A stretch of DNA of 64,000 nt from contig JALGPY010000001.1 of the NCBI GenBank assembly GCA_023055425.1, positions 142,439,368 to 142,503,367 of the forward strand. The letters run 5' to 3'. Below, piece after piece: positions 36,130 to 49,120 of the stretch (positions are counted from its first letter, which is position 1; every line of letters starts with the position of its first letter). Position numbers and translations under genes: made by a program. Source of the stretch: Linanthus parryae. Lineage: Eukaryota; Streptophyta; Magnoliopsida; Ericales; Polemoniaceae. Below the pieces are notes generated by a model that searched no databases, was not told where the DNA came from, and saw only the letters and a program-made list of their open reading frames with translations.

Positions 36130-39100
36130 CACACCTGAAGTTGTGAACTACATGATATTTTGATCCTAACATGAAGTTGGGACATTTTTTTTTATGACAT
36201 GAAGTCATAAGATGTTGATTATGTTATTATTTGAACCTCCTGAGGAGGCATTCACTCATGATTGATGATTTTGTTCGAGCTATACGCTCAGAAAAGTTAT
36301 GTTTCTCATACACGAAGTTATGGAATTCGTGAAATTTTGACTGTAATCTGAAGTTACGGCAACTTTAATGACCTGGTGTCATGATTAATTATTAATTGAT
36401 CTCCAAAAGAGATGTCTAAAACGCCTAAAAACACTTGTTATTACCAAGCCTCCTGTAGAGGCAGCGTTGTGCGTTCTTTAATTTATGTTACTTCTATGCA
36501 CTTTAATTTTCTGCATTAATTTTTTTTTTACTTATTATGGATACAACGAATCTCCGGAAGAGGTTTCGTATTGGCTATAGATATTCATGTATAGCCATTT
36601 AGTTTGTTCTGAAAGTAACAAATTGCATACAATCGATCATAACCTGCAGTTATGAATTATGAATTTTATAACCCGAAGTTATAAAAATATGACAAAAAGT
36701 AATATTCTGAAGAGATGACTAAAATTAATTACGATGAACCTTCTGAAGAGGCTCAATTTTTTATTTTATCATTTTACGGTTTATGTACTCGTTAGTCAAA
36801 TTTATTTTTTTTTGTATTGTTAATGATCAAAGTAGAACATCCAGAAGATGTTCTCACTCCATGATTGTTTACTGGACAAACGCTATTTACATGCGTGTAA
36901 AATTGTGTTCATACAAAATGTGTTGTGAAAAACATGGAGATACTTATAACATAATGTTATAAAGTTATGTCAAAAGATCTCCTTGAAGAGAGAATCTACA
37001 CTCATCGAACCTGAAGTTTCGATTGCCTATATTTAGATTTTTTTTTATAGTTTTATCCTTCTACTCCTATTATTGTCGTTATCTTAAATGAAGAAAATAA
37101 AGATCTCCTGAAGAGACTTGTACACCATACGATATCAAGTTTTAAGGGAATTGATATTGCAAGCGGGTGTAAAAGAAAAATTTCCCACCAAATGTTGTGA
37201 AAGAAAGTTACAATTGTCAATAACCTGAAGCTATGACATATTATCAAATATTAATATTTGATTTAAACTATTGCCATTGTTCATGACCGATTAATTCGTC
37301 CCCATTCCCAGAAGTGAATGGTAGTGCATTCCCAGAAGCGTATCACATTCTTATATCCCGTCAGAATCCACGTGACTATAGTGGCAGTCGTGGTTGTGAA
37401 TATAAAAATCTCTAAAAGAGATTAAACTCAGGAAGATCTTTATTTTGAAGAAAGAACCTCCGGAAGAAATTCTTAGTCCACATTAATATTTGTTGGACAT
37501 ATTTATGACTCATATCATGCAGTCATGGGATATTTATTAACCGAAGTCATAAAATTTAAATAGGGTTGAAAGGCTATTTTCTTAGATCCATCGAACCTGA
37601 AGTTCAATTAGATAATAAACACTGCTAGAAAATGTCAGAATCCTGAATGTGTTCCAGAAGTGCAACTCATTCTATTGCCATAAGACACTCATATGAAAGG
37701 CTCGAGCGATTATGAATGGATGAATATGAGACTATTGTTTCGATCATCGCAAAGATGAGTCATCCTTTCTAAAGAGGATTTTTAATTATGGCCTCCTCAT
37801 GATATGAGTAACAAATCATTGAATGGTAGACTCTTAAAACAGTTGATATTGATATATGCGATAATTCATGCCGGAAGTTTTGAAATACATGTTATGCCCA
37901 AGAGTTATAGCATATTATTATATCTCAAAGATATATCGCATTATCAAATGGAAGTGCTTTTAGAATAATGTGAAAGATTTAATGATCAACATTATGATAA
38001 GTTGGTCTCATGTTGAGAAATGGACTGTAGTGCATTTCCAGAAACAAATGCCAACTCAACAATAGTTATTTTGAACAAAAAAGTGACACATTCCTGAAGT
38101 TAAGCAATCTCTGGTGTCACAATAATTGGCGCAGTCATTGACTTAATTGCAATGATATGAACGTCCATTGTCATATATTGATGTGCATCTTTATGATTCA
38201 TCCGGAAGAGAAAGACTGCATAAAAACAGGGGGAGAAAATAAATGCATCAATAGTTGTAAGAAGAGCATCACCTATGAACTTTGTTGCGTTCTGGAGCTT
38301 GATTTATTGGGTTATTTGATTAGCTTCTAGTTGCTTAGCAGCTTTAGCGCTATGATTCCATGAATAAAATTTTAATATTTCTTGAGAAAAGGGCATTCTC
38401 TACGAAGATATCATTATGAGGGATTGAATATGGCTTGATGGGTTATATTGCCAAACCAACGCCTAATTGATGCATTGTGTTTTTATATCAATTCGCAAGA
38501 AAATATTCAACATTATAATCAAGCCCCTGAAGTGGTTATGATGTTATTGCTATTATCATGAATATTTGTTAATAACGTATAGTCTCTCAAAACGTCCAAC
38601 CAAAAAATTGACCCACATTCCCTGAATGTAATTATTTATATGTGGTCCAAATAGTCTACAAGATAGTGGACTAAGTTATGGTTGTAGATATAAATAATCA
38701 TTGAAAATTTATAAAAGAGATTGAGCTATATCAATCAACCCCTGCAGTGGTTTAGATGTTATCAATCATACATTTAGAAATATTTAAATATTGTATGAAG
38801 CCTCCCAAAGAGTATAAAACTTGCTATCCTCCCTCCATGGAGAATCTTTTGAGAATTTTAGCATGTTATCCTAAATATTCATAGAAGCATTTATGCTTGA
38901 TGGAGCATATAATGATCCAATTTTGAGAGATTTATCGATTGATACTAATCCCAGCATGATTATATTTCTTTTGGATTATTTCTACCTATTACGTTCCCCT
39001 GAGAGAACGACCAAATTAGCTCATTAGATTTCTTTGAAGGAAGTTCGAGGCATAACATATTTCTCAATGAATAATAACTCGTCTCATGGTAGTAGTCACT

Positions 39101-39240
39101 AGAGTTTATGAGAATATGAAAATTGAAACGGTGACATATCATATCTCATAGAGACATAAATTGCATGACATGGCTTTAATGTCTGCTTGGATTTTTTTTA
39201 TGCCAGAAGCATAAATTGTGAAGTTATTACGGTCATGAGT
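36130..39240. repeat. Dispersed short motif CC(N)GAAG(T/A) within the Copia interior
   Basis: The word CCTGAAGT, CCGGAAGA, CCAGAAGT or CCCGAAGT recurs some thirty times at irregular spacing of about 30 to 120 bp across 3 kb, always on the + strand. Several copies sit at the centre of 17-bp imperfect palindromes: TATGACATGAAGTCATA (36193-36209), CATAACCTGCAGTTATG (36639-36655), TATAACCCGAAGTTATA (36667-36683). In one frame each would encode Pro-Glu-Val or Pro-Glu-Glu. This is not explained by a standard retrotransposon protein. Confidence 0.7.
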
Positions 39241-40749
39241 TTCACATCATGAGTGGGAGATAGACCATATTGCATGACGTGAACTTTATTTTTATCTCAT
39301 TTACATCCAGCTATACTGGTGTAAAGTTAGAAGTTCCATTATAGACTAAAGTCTAATTGAATAATGAGTATTTGGTTTGAAAGCATGCTAGTAGCATGTA
39401 AGGATTGCTCAAATATGAAGAAGATTTAGAAAGCATCCAAATCTTGTGCAATTTAAAGTCCCAAATTGAGAACACAAGATATGACAAATTATCATGGTTT
39501 ATGAGAAAAGAAATGATATCATCAACATTAGATCAAAACCAACGTTGGAAAATAAATAGCCCTTGAATATGTATGAAGCTCTTGGAGAAGCTAAGGTACC
39601 TAGTATGAGATTAATCTCACGATTCTATGGGTTGATGATACTTTGATTGGAACCCTACTACAAGTGAAATTGTGTTGACTATATAATGGCCAAAATCAAA
39701 GTCAACTTATGTGTGTGTACATATAAACGATCTCTACATGTAATGCATAAAGCTTATTTGGGAAGTACTTTGAAGTACTTTAGATGCCTACGGCATCCAT
39801 GTTCGTATAGAACAATTTATTCAAATGTCCACACCCTAATGATTGAATGCGTGAGAAAATTTAAAGAGAAATATGCTATTGTTCAAGTGATGCCTAAATT
39901 ACATCAATATTTCTCATGGTTATAATTATAGTTATAACCCACAAATCCTCTATTTGTTAAGAGTGATTGTGATATTTCGTTTAGTCTAGAAGACTACGAA
40001 TATAAAAGTAACTAGTTACAGTACGATCGTACAAATCACTTTATGTGAAAATCATGGAGGTTGATACCCATGAAAGTGTACACTCGCGAGTAGTCTAAGG
40101 CACATGCATTTTGTCATTTATTGATATCACATGACATACAATTTCATGACATGCTAACTATTGACAAATAGTTTTGTTTACTATATCTACATGGTCATGT
40201 AGTATTGCATCATATATGTGGATGTGTTTCTATGTCTATGGCTAGATTGTTTTCGCCTTGAATTTATATTACAGGTTCAAACCCCAATGATTTGTGATGG
40301 TATACTTCAACGAAAGCATTGAAGGAATGGAGATATATCAATTGATGCTATGGAGCGGGGGTGTTTTCAAGGTTCAATCCTGAAACAATGAGGCGCCGTA
40401 CTCTTTTCCTTCGCTGATGTTTTTATCCAACAGAGTTTTTTCTAGAAAAGTTTTTAATGAGGCACGCAGGCGAATTTGAGTTCCTGAAGAATGTCATCTT
40501 CAATGAAAGTCAAAAAAGAATCAAGAAGATTCATTTTGACAAAGAGAATGCTTATTTCGGTCTGTACTCTTTTTCCTTAGTCAAGGTTTTTGTCTCACTG
40601 GATTTTACCTGGTAGGTTTTAACGAGGCAGACGATACAAGTCTTCAAGCACCGATGTACTCTTTTTCCTTCGTCAGAGATTTTATCCCGCTGGGTTTTTC
40701 TTGACAAGATTTTAATGAGGCATCCTTATGGTAAATATTCAAGGGGGAG

Positions 40750-40954
40750 TGTTATGAAATATTGGGCTAGTTTATTGGTGAATATCCACCACATATTGGA
40801 AGCCCATTGTATATTGTAATTGGCCCATGAGCCCACCCAAATGCCTATATAAAGGAGCTTAGGGTTGGAGAATGATACTCTTATCAATACAATTTTCCAT
40901 ACATCTTGTCTCTCTTTATTTGTCATCTCACATCTTTGATCTCGTTCTACAACA
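40750..40954 (+). mobile_element. 3' LTR of the decayed Copia element
   Basis: A 205-bp LTR that still carries CCTATATAAAGG (near 40843-40854), missing in the 5' LTR. It begins right after the polypurine tract and ends ACAACA next to the GAATG duplication. Confidence 0.9.
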
Positions 40955-40959
40955 GAATG

Positions 40960-42304
40960 AACAAAACATATAACAATAACTTACAATAATATACCACCTT
41001 AAAATACTGTGTACTTATTTCTATTCATCCAAAAAACGCCCCAATGATATGCCAAAAAAAAAAGCCCAAATGAGATGTAGCTTTTGACTTCTCGAATTTA
41101 AGTTCCTGATTTGAGTTCAGAAGTTTCTGAATTATTTTTGAAGTAAAGTTTCTCAATTGAGTTTGGCCAAGTTGGCTATCAATTGAATTCTGAATTGAGC
41201 ACTTGTTAAATTATTTAGTTGTTTTGAGATGGTAATACTTGCAGAGTTTTCTGAATGGATTAGTCTAGGTGTGATGTTCAAAAATGTATTCCAGCGACCA
41301 TAATATAGTCTAGCTGTAATGTTCAAAAATGTATTCGAGCAACCATTATATTGTAGTCTCCTTTCTTGAAGCTACATTCATGACTCTTGTATTTATTGTT
41401 TGAATTCATGTTTACGTGATTGGAATGATTGCGGAACCTTCTGTCTCTATGCGACACATGTGTGATTTTCAAGCACGTGGAATTTTATCGTGGACGCTTC
41501 TCATAGTGTTCTGTTTTGAAGCAAGGTATTTGAACACCTTAATGTCGTGCTCGAATAACTTGCTGGTGAGGTTTTGGAGTTGGTTGGGAATGCTGCTAGA
41601 GATAACAACAATACCAGGATCATACCAGTGAAAAAAGTGTCAAACGTCACACAGTGACTTAGAAATCTGATCTCTAACGATAATTCACGAAATTAGGTGG
41701 AGAGAATCTTGAATGTGTCTACTAGTTGCCACTAAAACAGTTTTATAAATTCATTAAGCGTTCCCCAATTATGAGCAAAAATGTGCAGCTCATTTGTATA
41801 TAATTCAGAATTGTAAACTGAACTTTTCAAACTCAGTACCTCATAAAACATAAGTCCCAATATCATGAAACTTTTCCTATATGTTCCTATGTATGTCTAA
41901 TTTAATGACATAAAACAGTTTTTATTTGGAGTTACAAGGCTTGGTATATTCAAATAAACTTCACAAACTGCCCTATGAAAAAAATTCCAGACTTAACTCA
42001 GTAACTTAGAAGTTTGATTTCTCTTAAACGGCTTAACGATAATTCACAAAATTTTATGGAGAGCATCCGAAATGAGTATACTAAATGCCACTAAAACAGT
42101 TTTATAATGTCATTAAGGGTTCCCCGTTATGAGCGAGACGTGCAGCTGATCTGTACAGAATTTAGAACTGTAAACATAACTTTTAAAATTCAATAACTCA
42201 TAAAATATAAGTCTAAAATTCAGAAGCCAAATAAAAGGCTAAATTTTGTCACCACTCAGATACATAAATAACCCGCACTCTTGGTAATGAAATAAAATTA
42301 TTCT
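40960..42304. other. Non-coding AT-rich sequence with two local duplications
   Basis: A roughly 50-bp unit containing AATGTTCAAAAATGTATTC is duplicated in tandem at 41264-41356. A longer unit of about 225 bp is present twice, at 41650-41870 and 41997-42213, sharing AACGATAATTCACNAAATT and CCACTAAAACAGTTTTATAA. The 71-codon frame at 41416-41631 is not recognised. No gene was found. Confidence 0.6.
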
Positions 42305-42853
42305 TATACCGAACCGGACACCAACTGAACCGACAAAGCCTAAAAAACCGCACAGCACCAAGAAAAGTTTTAAATACAAATTTTAATATTTTGCTTACTA
42401 CCTCCAATGTTCGGACCCACTCCTCACAGCTTGAGTTTCACAGTATAGGCCGTACAACCCCACTTTAGTCCTAATTTACTAAACAAAATATTCATTTCTC
42501 TCTATGTTGAGATAAAAGAGAAGTAGGGAACCATCATTTTTTCTTAGATGTTGAGATTATCTTAGCTTTTTTAGATGTATCCGGTAAGTAACAAAGATAT
42601 AAGTAAATTGGTCTTTTTGTTATAGTTAGTTTATTTTGCATCGAAGTTAGGAATTAATATAAAATATAATGGGTTCTAAACTGAATGATTTAACCGGGCC
42701 GAACCGGAATTTTCGGGAATTTTCGGTGCGATTTTTTGATTTCTAAATTTCAAACCGAATGTATTCGATTTCGAAAATATTGAAACCGAACATTTCGGTT
42801 TAGGTGTCTCATATCCTCCAAAACCGACCGAACCGGACCGTGAACACCCCTAG
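42305..42853. mobile_element. hAT-like non-autonomous element or fragment
   Basis: The right end reads GACCGTGAACACCCCTAG, the complement of CTAGGGGTGTTCACGGTC, a terminus widespread among plant hAT elements. Both flanks are dense in ACCGAACCGG words that form inverted sub-terminal repeats. The left terminus is not clear and no target duplication was identified. Confidence 0.5.
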
Positions 42854-42935
42854 AGTATGATAAATATTTGGAGTAGTAAAATAAACGTTACCTGATTTAG
42901 GAAAGAAAATGATTCGTTATTACAATGTTCGTTAT

Positions 42936-44182
42936 TGTAATGACCCCAAACCAGGGATTATTTTATGAAAAAATGGAAACGGGCACGCCGATCAAACGGC
43001 TGTCATATGCGGATCACCACTGCTTGTACCAAAATAAAGGCACGTCTGCCAAACCGGTACTGCATGCGTCGTCAACGCGGGTACCAAAAGAATCATTGTA
43101 TTTAACCGAATACTGGTTCATTTATTTAATAAAAGATAATAGTGTGGTACGTGGCTCTCTTTATTTGAAAAGTTATCTTTATATACAAGACATAACAAAT
43201 AATCGAATACAAAAATAAAATATACATTTCTCGTCAACTATTAAGTCAACAAATATTCCTCTTCCAATCTACTGTTTGATCGATCCGTCGTAACCTGCAA
43301 ACACTGTTATGGGGTGAGCTCGCACCCAGCAGGTCGTCTACCGCAAGAGTAAGGTGAAATGCAATTAATAATCTATATTATAAAATAGCATGGTTTAACT
43401 AACTTATGAATTTTCAACCGTTAGATTAAATCAACCTCATCCTCACCATTAGATCTCACAAACTTATTACATCTCTAACTACCCACTCTCCTTGGACATC
43501 CCTAACTACCCACTCTCCTTGGACATCCCTAACTAATAGGAGAGATGTCTTTCTCAACTACATCCCTAACTAATAGGAGATTGGTTGTGAGTGATTCCCA
43601 CATACATTATAATGTTCATCTCATACTGGAAGTTATTTTTTTTCCACCACATTTGTAAAAATATTTTTTGGATAACACCTCTAAATTAATTTAGAAAACA
43701 CTCATAAATTCAAAAATTATCCAATTTAGGGATAGTGCCCTCGGGCACCGGCAATACTCTAGTATAATTATGGCATGTTACATGCAACATCACGTAATAA
43801 TCATTTAGCACATAATGGCATGCGAACAAATGATAACAACAATAAACGGATCGACATATATTTAACAAGAAGCATGATGATATACCATATGCAATAATAA
43901 TATTGTAAAATGCATAACCCCCTACCTCAATAACGGCGAGGTAGAATTACTTGATATCGCCAAATAGAGCCTTAATATAGCTAGCATCTCACTATCGGGA
44001 CTCTAATATCTAATAAAATTAATAGGTACTTTGAAACGGAACTCAATTCGGATAAGGAACGCTCAAAATATTGAATAATAGTGAAGAGAGGAGGTGGGTG
44101 TAATTAGCTAAGGGGCTGAACATCCCTATTTATAGGCATTGGGGTGGCTGAGTGGATTTTTCGGACTAAGGAGGGTGTGACA
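42936..44182 (-). mobile_element. Long LTR, probably solo or truncated
   Basis: On the + strand it begins TGTAATGACCCCAAACC and ends GGAGGGTGTGACA, the same style of ends as the insertion at 26729-30296. On the minus strand GCCTATAAATAGGG (44127-44140) is a good TATA box close to the start. No matching 5-bp duplication was found at the ends, so one boundary may be wrong. A Helitron interrupts it at 43372-43762. Confidence 0.5.
43372..43762 (+). mobile_element. Non-autonomous Helitron, 391 bp
   Basis: The 5' end is TCTATATTATAAAATAG and the 3' end is CTAG, inserted between A (43371) and T (43763) with no target duplication. Eleven bases before the terminal CTAG-containing end is a GC-rich hairpin GTGCCCTCGGGCAC (43735-43748). 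TC start, CTRR end, 3' hairpin and A-T host dinucleotide are the full diagnostic set for Helitrons. The interior has a 27-bp tandem duplication near 43476-43530 (CTACCCACTCTCCTTGGACA) and no coding sequence. Confidence 0.88.
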
Positions 44183-45417
44183 GCAGGAGAAGGTATTCAT
44201 TGGGGCTAGCCCCGCCACCATGGCATGCTTGCATTGTTAGACGTCATGTTTCATAATATTTACCACTACAAAGTTAGTTCCATGCACGCAGTAAGAGATC
44301 AATGCTATCAAGAAAATCACCAGCAGGGTGTTTTAATTGCATAGCAATCGCAGCTTTACGTCTGGCTAAGTTCTTCAATATTTACCCACTACTATTTTTG
44401 TTTCCTGAAAACATTAGGAGTGTTTCATAATATTGATTTTCACTGAAAACATACTCAAAATTACATGCTAGTTCATGAAACCTTAAATTTAATACTACAA
44501 TATAAGTTTTCAATCATGTAAAGTTATGGAGTTCTAACTGGAGATGAAACTCCGGTTAATTCAATGCAAGAAAACAGATTTTCCATCTTGGCCGGTCCTT
44601 TTGACAAAAGAGAAATGTCATCCGTTAAACTGGGTGTGATTAGTCCCTGCAAGTCTAGGATTGACAGTCTCTCTTTCTATTCATCTTTCTTCTCTTTCTT
44701 TGTCTCTGGCTTCTGGTACGTGATTATCTGGCTCAAGATGGTTCCATTTGTTATGATGCCAAACACAGAGCCCATTACGACTTTCAACAAGTCGAGGAGA
44801 ACAAACTTTTCACAGACATAAAAGAATAAGAAGAACAATAAATAAATAAATCAATGTACATAACTGCATGAAAATAGTCAACTTGTTAAATGGTGATGGG
44901 AATTAAACACAGCACAATGACGGTTCATGTGTGAAGAAGCTCCACGACTCACATCTGTAGAAGCCAGCCCAGAAACTTCAACAACCACAAAAACGCAGAC
45001 CCATCTATTTTGTGGCTTTCTGCTACCAAAACAACACAAATAACAAAGCTTAAGATTTACACCTCCCCAGTGGCACTTTTGCCTGTTGAAAAGTTTATGA
45101 CCTAATGAAAGATTGAATGTAGATATCCTGCATTATGGATTCAAGTGTTAACAATTATTTATGTTTTCTCTCCGCAACAACATTATGCTAAAGAAATAAA
45201 TAGTGTCCTATCGAAAGTTAGATGATTGCAAAGAAAAACCAAGGATACCACTTGTAGGAGCTTTTTCCTGTATGTTCTAAGAACTCACACTGCAGCAAAC
45301 GTAGAGAGACAAGTTACTTTCAAAAAAGCATAAATTTTTATATATACTAAGCAGTGTAAACTCTCCCATTGAACCAGCAAAATTTATCAAACTGGTTAAG
45401 AAGCTGAGCTGACCCAG
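44183..45417. other. No gene recognised
   Basis: AT-rich sequence with an 85-codon frame at 44564-44821 (+) that contains a hydrophobic, Ser/Phe-rich stretch and no known domain. No terminal repeats or RNA genes were seen. Confidence 0.4.
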
Positions 45418-45602
45418 GGGCGGAGGGAGGATTTCGATTAGGGTGGGGCCTTTTTGTAGTTTTAAAAAAGGATAGGGCCTTTTTGTAGTTTTACGTAGGG
45501 CAAAGTTGTATATTTTCCTAAATACTAGGCGTATAAGTGTTGTTTTGTAGAAAAGGGGTGGGGCACGGGCCTTAGTAGGCCTAGTGTTGCCTCCGCACCT
45601 GC
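45418..45602. mobile_element. Short hAT-like MITE
   Basis: The left end CAGGGGCGGAGGGAGGA and the right end, reverse-complemented, CAGGTGCGGAGGCAACA form a terminal inverted repeat. Flanking octamers AGCTGACC and CGCTGACT match at six of eight positions. An internal phrase GGGCCTTTTTGTAGTTTTA is duplicated. CAGGGGCGGA ends are common in plant hAT MITEs. Confidence 0.6.
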
Positions 45603-45698
45603 GCTGACTAGTAAGTTTGTTCTGTTCAGAGATCGGAAGTTACTAGTAATACAAGAATGTAGTCCAGTTGAGGAGACCAACATTGGCCCGTACTACAA

Positions 45699-47479
45699 CT
45701 TGATGTGAAAAGCGCTTTCATACACGAAAACACAAAGAAACGATTTTTATGGCACAACCACAACGGTTCAAAGATCCCAATTTTCCTAATCACTTTTTCC
45801 GGTTACACAAATTCATATATGGCCTCAAATAAGCTCCACGAGCTTGGTTTTAACGATTCACTAATTACTTACTTTATCTAGACTTCTTTGCCTCTTATGC
45901 TAACTCTTCTCTTTTTATTCGTCACCACAATAACAAGTGTACCATTCTTTTACTTTATGTCGACAATATCATATCAACGGGTAGTGATAATATGTTTATG
46001 TCGCACCTTATTACACAGTTAAATGCAAAATTTTCTATGACTAATTCAGGTCCCTTATAATCTTTTTGGGACTTGAAATAAAAAGAACTACTGGCGCCAT
46101 CTTTATTCATCGGGCTAAGTATATTTCTCACTTGTTATCTCGCTTCAATATGACACACTGTAAGACTGATCCTGTAACACCCGTGGATTACTGTCCTAAC
46201 AACTTCTTTACCCGTACCACCTGATAAAAATGCTTAAGCCTTGAAGGTGCTAGTAGTAATCCACAAGGTTTACCATATACCAGACATCAAACTCACAAAT
46301 CTCTGATGCCGGACATGATATCACAATCCGCCAACAATATATATATCCAATTCACATTATCAATCTAAAATATCTCGATGTGGGACGGGATATTACAATC
46401 CCCCCACCTTATATGCTCGACGTCCTCGTCGAGTGTGCCCAGTCACGTATCCCCTTGGCTGGCGGCGAACCGCCACAGAGCCCTTGCGGGACCAGGGTTG
46501 GATCTGATACCATCTGTAACACCCGTGGAATACCGTCCCAACAACTTCTTTATCCGTACCACCGGATAAAAATGATTAATCCTTGAAGGTGCTAGTAGTA
46601 ATCCACAAAGTTTACCATATACCAGGCATCAAACTCACAAATCTCCGATGTGGGACATGATATCACAATCCGCCAACCATATATACATCCAATTCACATT
46701 ATCGATCCACAATATCTCGATGTGGGACGGGATATTACAGCTCCTACACCTCTATCTGGTGGAACAAAATTTCATGCCCTAGATGGAAAAAAAACTTCTT
46801 GACCAAACTCCTTATCGCCAACTTCTAGGCGATCCACAGTACCTCACCTTTAGTATACCCAACATTTCCTTTGCCGCTAATCACCTTTGTCAATTTATGC
46901 ACACGCCCACAGAAACACACCTCGTAGAGCCAAGCGCATCTTGCGCTATCACCAAGACACCAAAACTCATAGTCTTCTTTATCAAAAACGACACATGCCT
47001 ATCAATACCTATTCTGATGCCGATTGGCCCGGAAACCGAACATATTGACATAGTACCTCTGGATTCATCGTTTTTCTCGGCCCTGACCTCCTACATTGGG
47101 GTGCCAAAAAGCAACCCACCGTCGACCCTCTAATATGGGTGAATATTGTGCTCTTGCCTATACTGCCGCATAACATGCATGTCTGAAAATACTTTTCCAT
47201 GAATTACGTCTTTTTATTTTTGAAAAACCTATCATCAGGTGCGACAACTTGTCGACCATTGCTATGACCGCCAACCCCATTATGTACGCACACTCAAAAC
47301 ACATAGAAATTGATTATCGCTATATTAGTGAAACTGGCTCTCTCGTGACTTAGGTGTTTCGTCTACTAACAACTCGGATCAACTCGCAGACATTTTTACC
47401 AAAGGATTGTCCACCTATCACTTCAAAAATCTGAAAGACAAACTGATGGTGCTTCCACCACCCTCAGTTTGAGGGGGAG
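45699..47479 (+). pseudogene. Copia element remnant: reverse transcriptase to RNase H end
   Basis: Starts abruptly in reverse transcriptase (LDVKSAF), then [22 protein letters not shown] (the catalytic YVDD-type site, second Asp changed to Asn), SFLGLEIKR, then, after a TRIM insertion, LLDQTPYRQLLGDPQYLTFS. The RNase H end follows with HIEIDYRYI and the closing FEGEC. A polypurine tract GAGGGGGAG ends at 47479. Numerous stops show it is long dead. The 5' half is missing. Confidence 0.88.
46173..46739 (-). mobile_element. Complete TRIM retrotransposon inserted in the Copia remnant
   Basis: Two 225-bp LTRs (46173-46397 and 46515-46739), both starting TGTAACACCCGTGGA and ending GATATTACA on the + strand. 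On the minus strand the primer-binding site TGGTATCAGATC (46512-46501) follows the 5' LTR after 2 bp, and a polypurine tract AAGGTGGGGGGAT (46410-46398) precedes the 3' LTR. The interior is only 117 bp. Flanking pentamers GATCC and GCTCC are a target duplication with one change. It splits the Copia frame cleanly. Confidence 0.9.
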
Positions 47480-47759
47480 TGTAAGAATAGATAGCCCAAA
47501 TAGATGGACCAAAGCTCACTGCAGCATATTAGGCCACAACAAGCCCAACAAAGGAATCAAGACCACGCTGCAGAAGGACCAAACTGAATGTTCACACAGA
47601 AGCTCAGGGACCTATGTGATATTTGTAACAGTTAAATATTAACAACCGTCCGATCTAGGTCTAGTGATTAGACGTCTCTTGAGAAAACCCCCTTTGTATT
47701 TATTGTGGCTATGCCCAGTTGACATCAATCGGACATAATCACCTTCAATCTCATTCGTC

Positions 47760-47760
<1 letters not shown>
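47480..47760 (+). mobile_element. 3' LTR start of the Copia remnant
   Basis: It begins TGTAAGAATAGATAGCCC directly after the polypurine tract. The LTR runs into the inverted repeat at about 47760, so its end is not determined. No partner LTR was seen upstream. Confidence 0.6.
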
Positions 47761-48163
<403 letters not shown>

Positions 48164-49120
48164 GCCTAGTGCTCCGAGCCCCTTAAGGGCTATCTGGTCT
48201 CCTGGCATGGAGCATCTGGCGCGTGAGTTAGGTTCTGGCGCGCATCGAGGTCTAGCGCATATGGGGCAATTCGGGTCGCATATGGCATACACGTGTTCTG
48301 GAACTCGTCGATGGTGCATAGGGTCTATAATTGAAATATGATACTTGTCATGGTGCATCCAGTTCTGGCACTGTTGTTGTAGTGTATCTGGAGTGCATTT
48401 AGTCTTGTCTCAGTGAATACATTCGTTTCTAGTTATGGGTGGAGCATATGTTTATGTTTCTAGAGGTGGATCTGTTTCTTGGAGGCGTGCTCGTTTCTAG
48501 TTCTGGGAGACGCATCTGCATCAGGTTCTGAAGAGAAGCATCGGTTCTGGTTCTGATTGCTAGAAGAATTCAAGGCAATGTGGAGATTTGTTGAGGTGAA
48601 TCGAATCAATTAAGCAAAACGGGCAACAATGCAAGAGGAAAGCAAATCAGTAACAAGTCGGGTTGCACGAACTCGCACAAGCAGCCTGCAGCTCGCACGA
48701 GTAAGCAAGTATTTGCTGAGCACACAGGATCTTGCACGAGCAGGTGGCTGCTCGCAGGAGCAGACCGGGAACTCGTGCGAGCACAAGTTTGGGCAGGAAA
48801 TTTTCAGTTGTTTCCTTGTCGGTTTGGGGCGCTTTGGGTTACTTTGACATCAAGTTTAGGTTCTCTTATATCTATATAAGACTTCTAGGGCGTGCCTAAG
48901 TATTGTTTGCCGTATTTCGGGTTTCTCATTGAGCAATAAACACAAATTTCTCTTCATGGAGGTAGCTAAACGATCTCGTTAGTGAACCACGTTAAATTTG
49001 TGTGTCTCGATCTTGTTCGTTTTGTTTTATCTTCTTGTTTTCGATACCCTCCGTTATAATAAACTGGTATCAGAGCTACGGTTTCGAGATTCTGCCAAGA
49101 ACGATGTCTGGTTCAACAGT
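48164..49120 (+). mobile_element. Probable Copia 5' LTR with primer-binding site and start of gag
   Basis: TGGTATCAGAGC at 49065-49076 is a Met-initiator primer-binding site. Upstream are TCTATATAAG (48871-48880, TATA box) and GAGCAATAAACACAAATTTC, typical of R-U5 of Copia elements. The upstream part contains several CTCGCACGAG-like palindromes (48660-48790). The LTR start is not identified. An ATG at 49104 begins MSGSTVKMDKLLYQ and stops after 16 codons, so gag is destroyed. Confidence 0.6.

Larger units (their letters stand above)
34882..40954 (+). mobile_element. Structurally complete but decayed LTR retrotransposon (Copia-type)
   Basis: LTRs at 34882-35050 and 40750-40954, a polypurine tract AAGGGGGAG just before the 3' LTR (40741-40749), and perfect 5-bp duplications GAATG (34877-34881 and 40955-40959). 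The sequence after the 5' LTR (CGTAATCAGCACGATT) stands where a primer-binding site should be. The 5.7-kb interior has no open frame over about 85 codons. The repeated 3' phrase GTACTCTTTTTCCTTCG / AATGAGGCA near 40390-40720 is typical of plant Copia elements. Superfamily assignment rests on those features, not on a readable pol. Confidence 0.85.
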
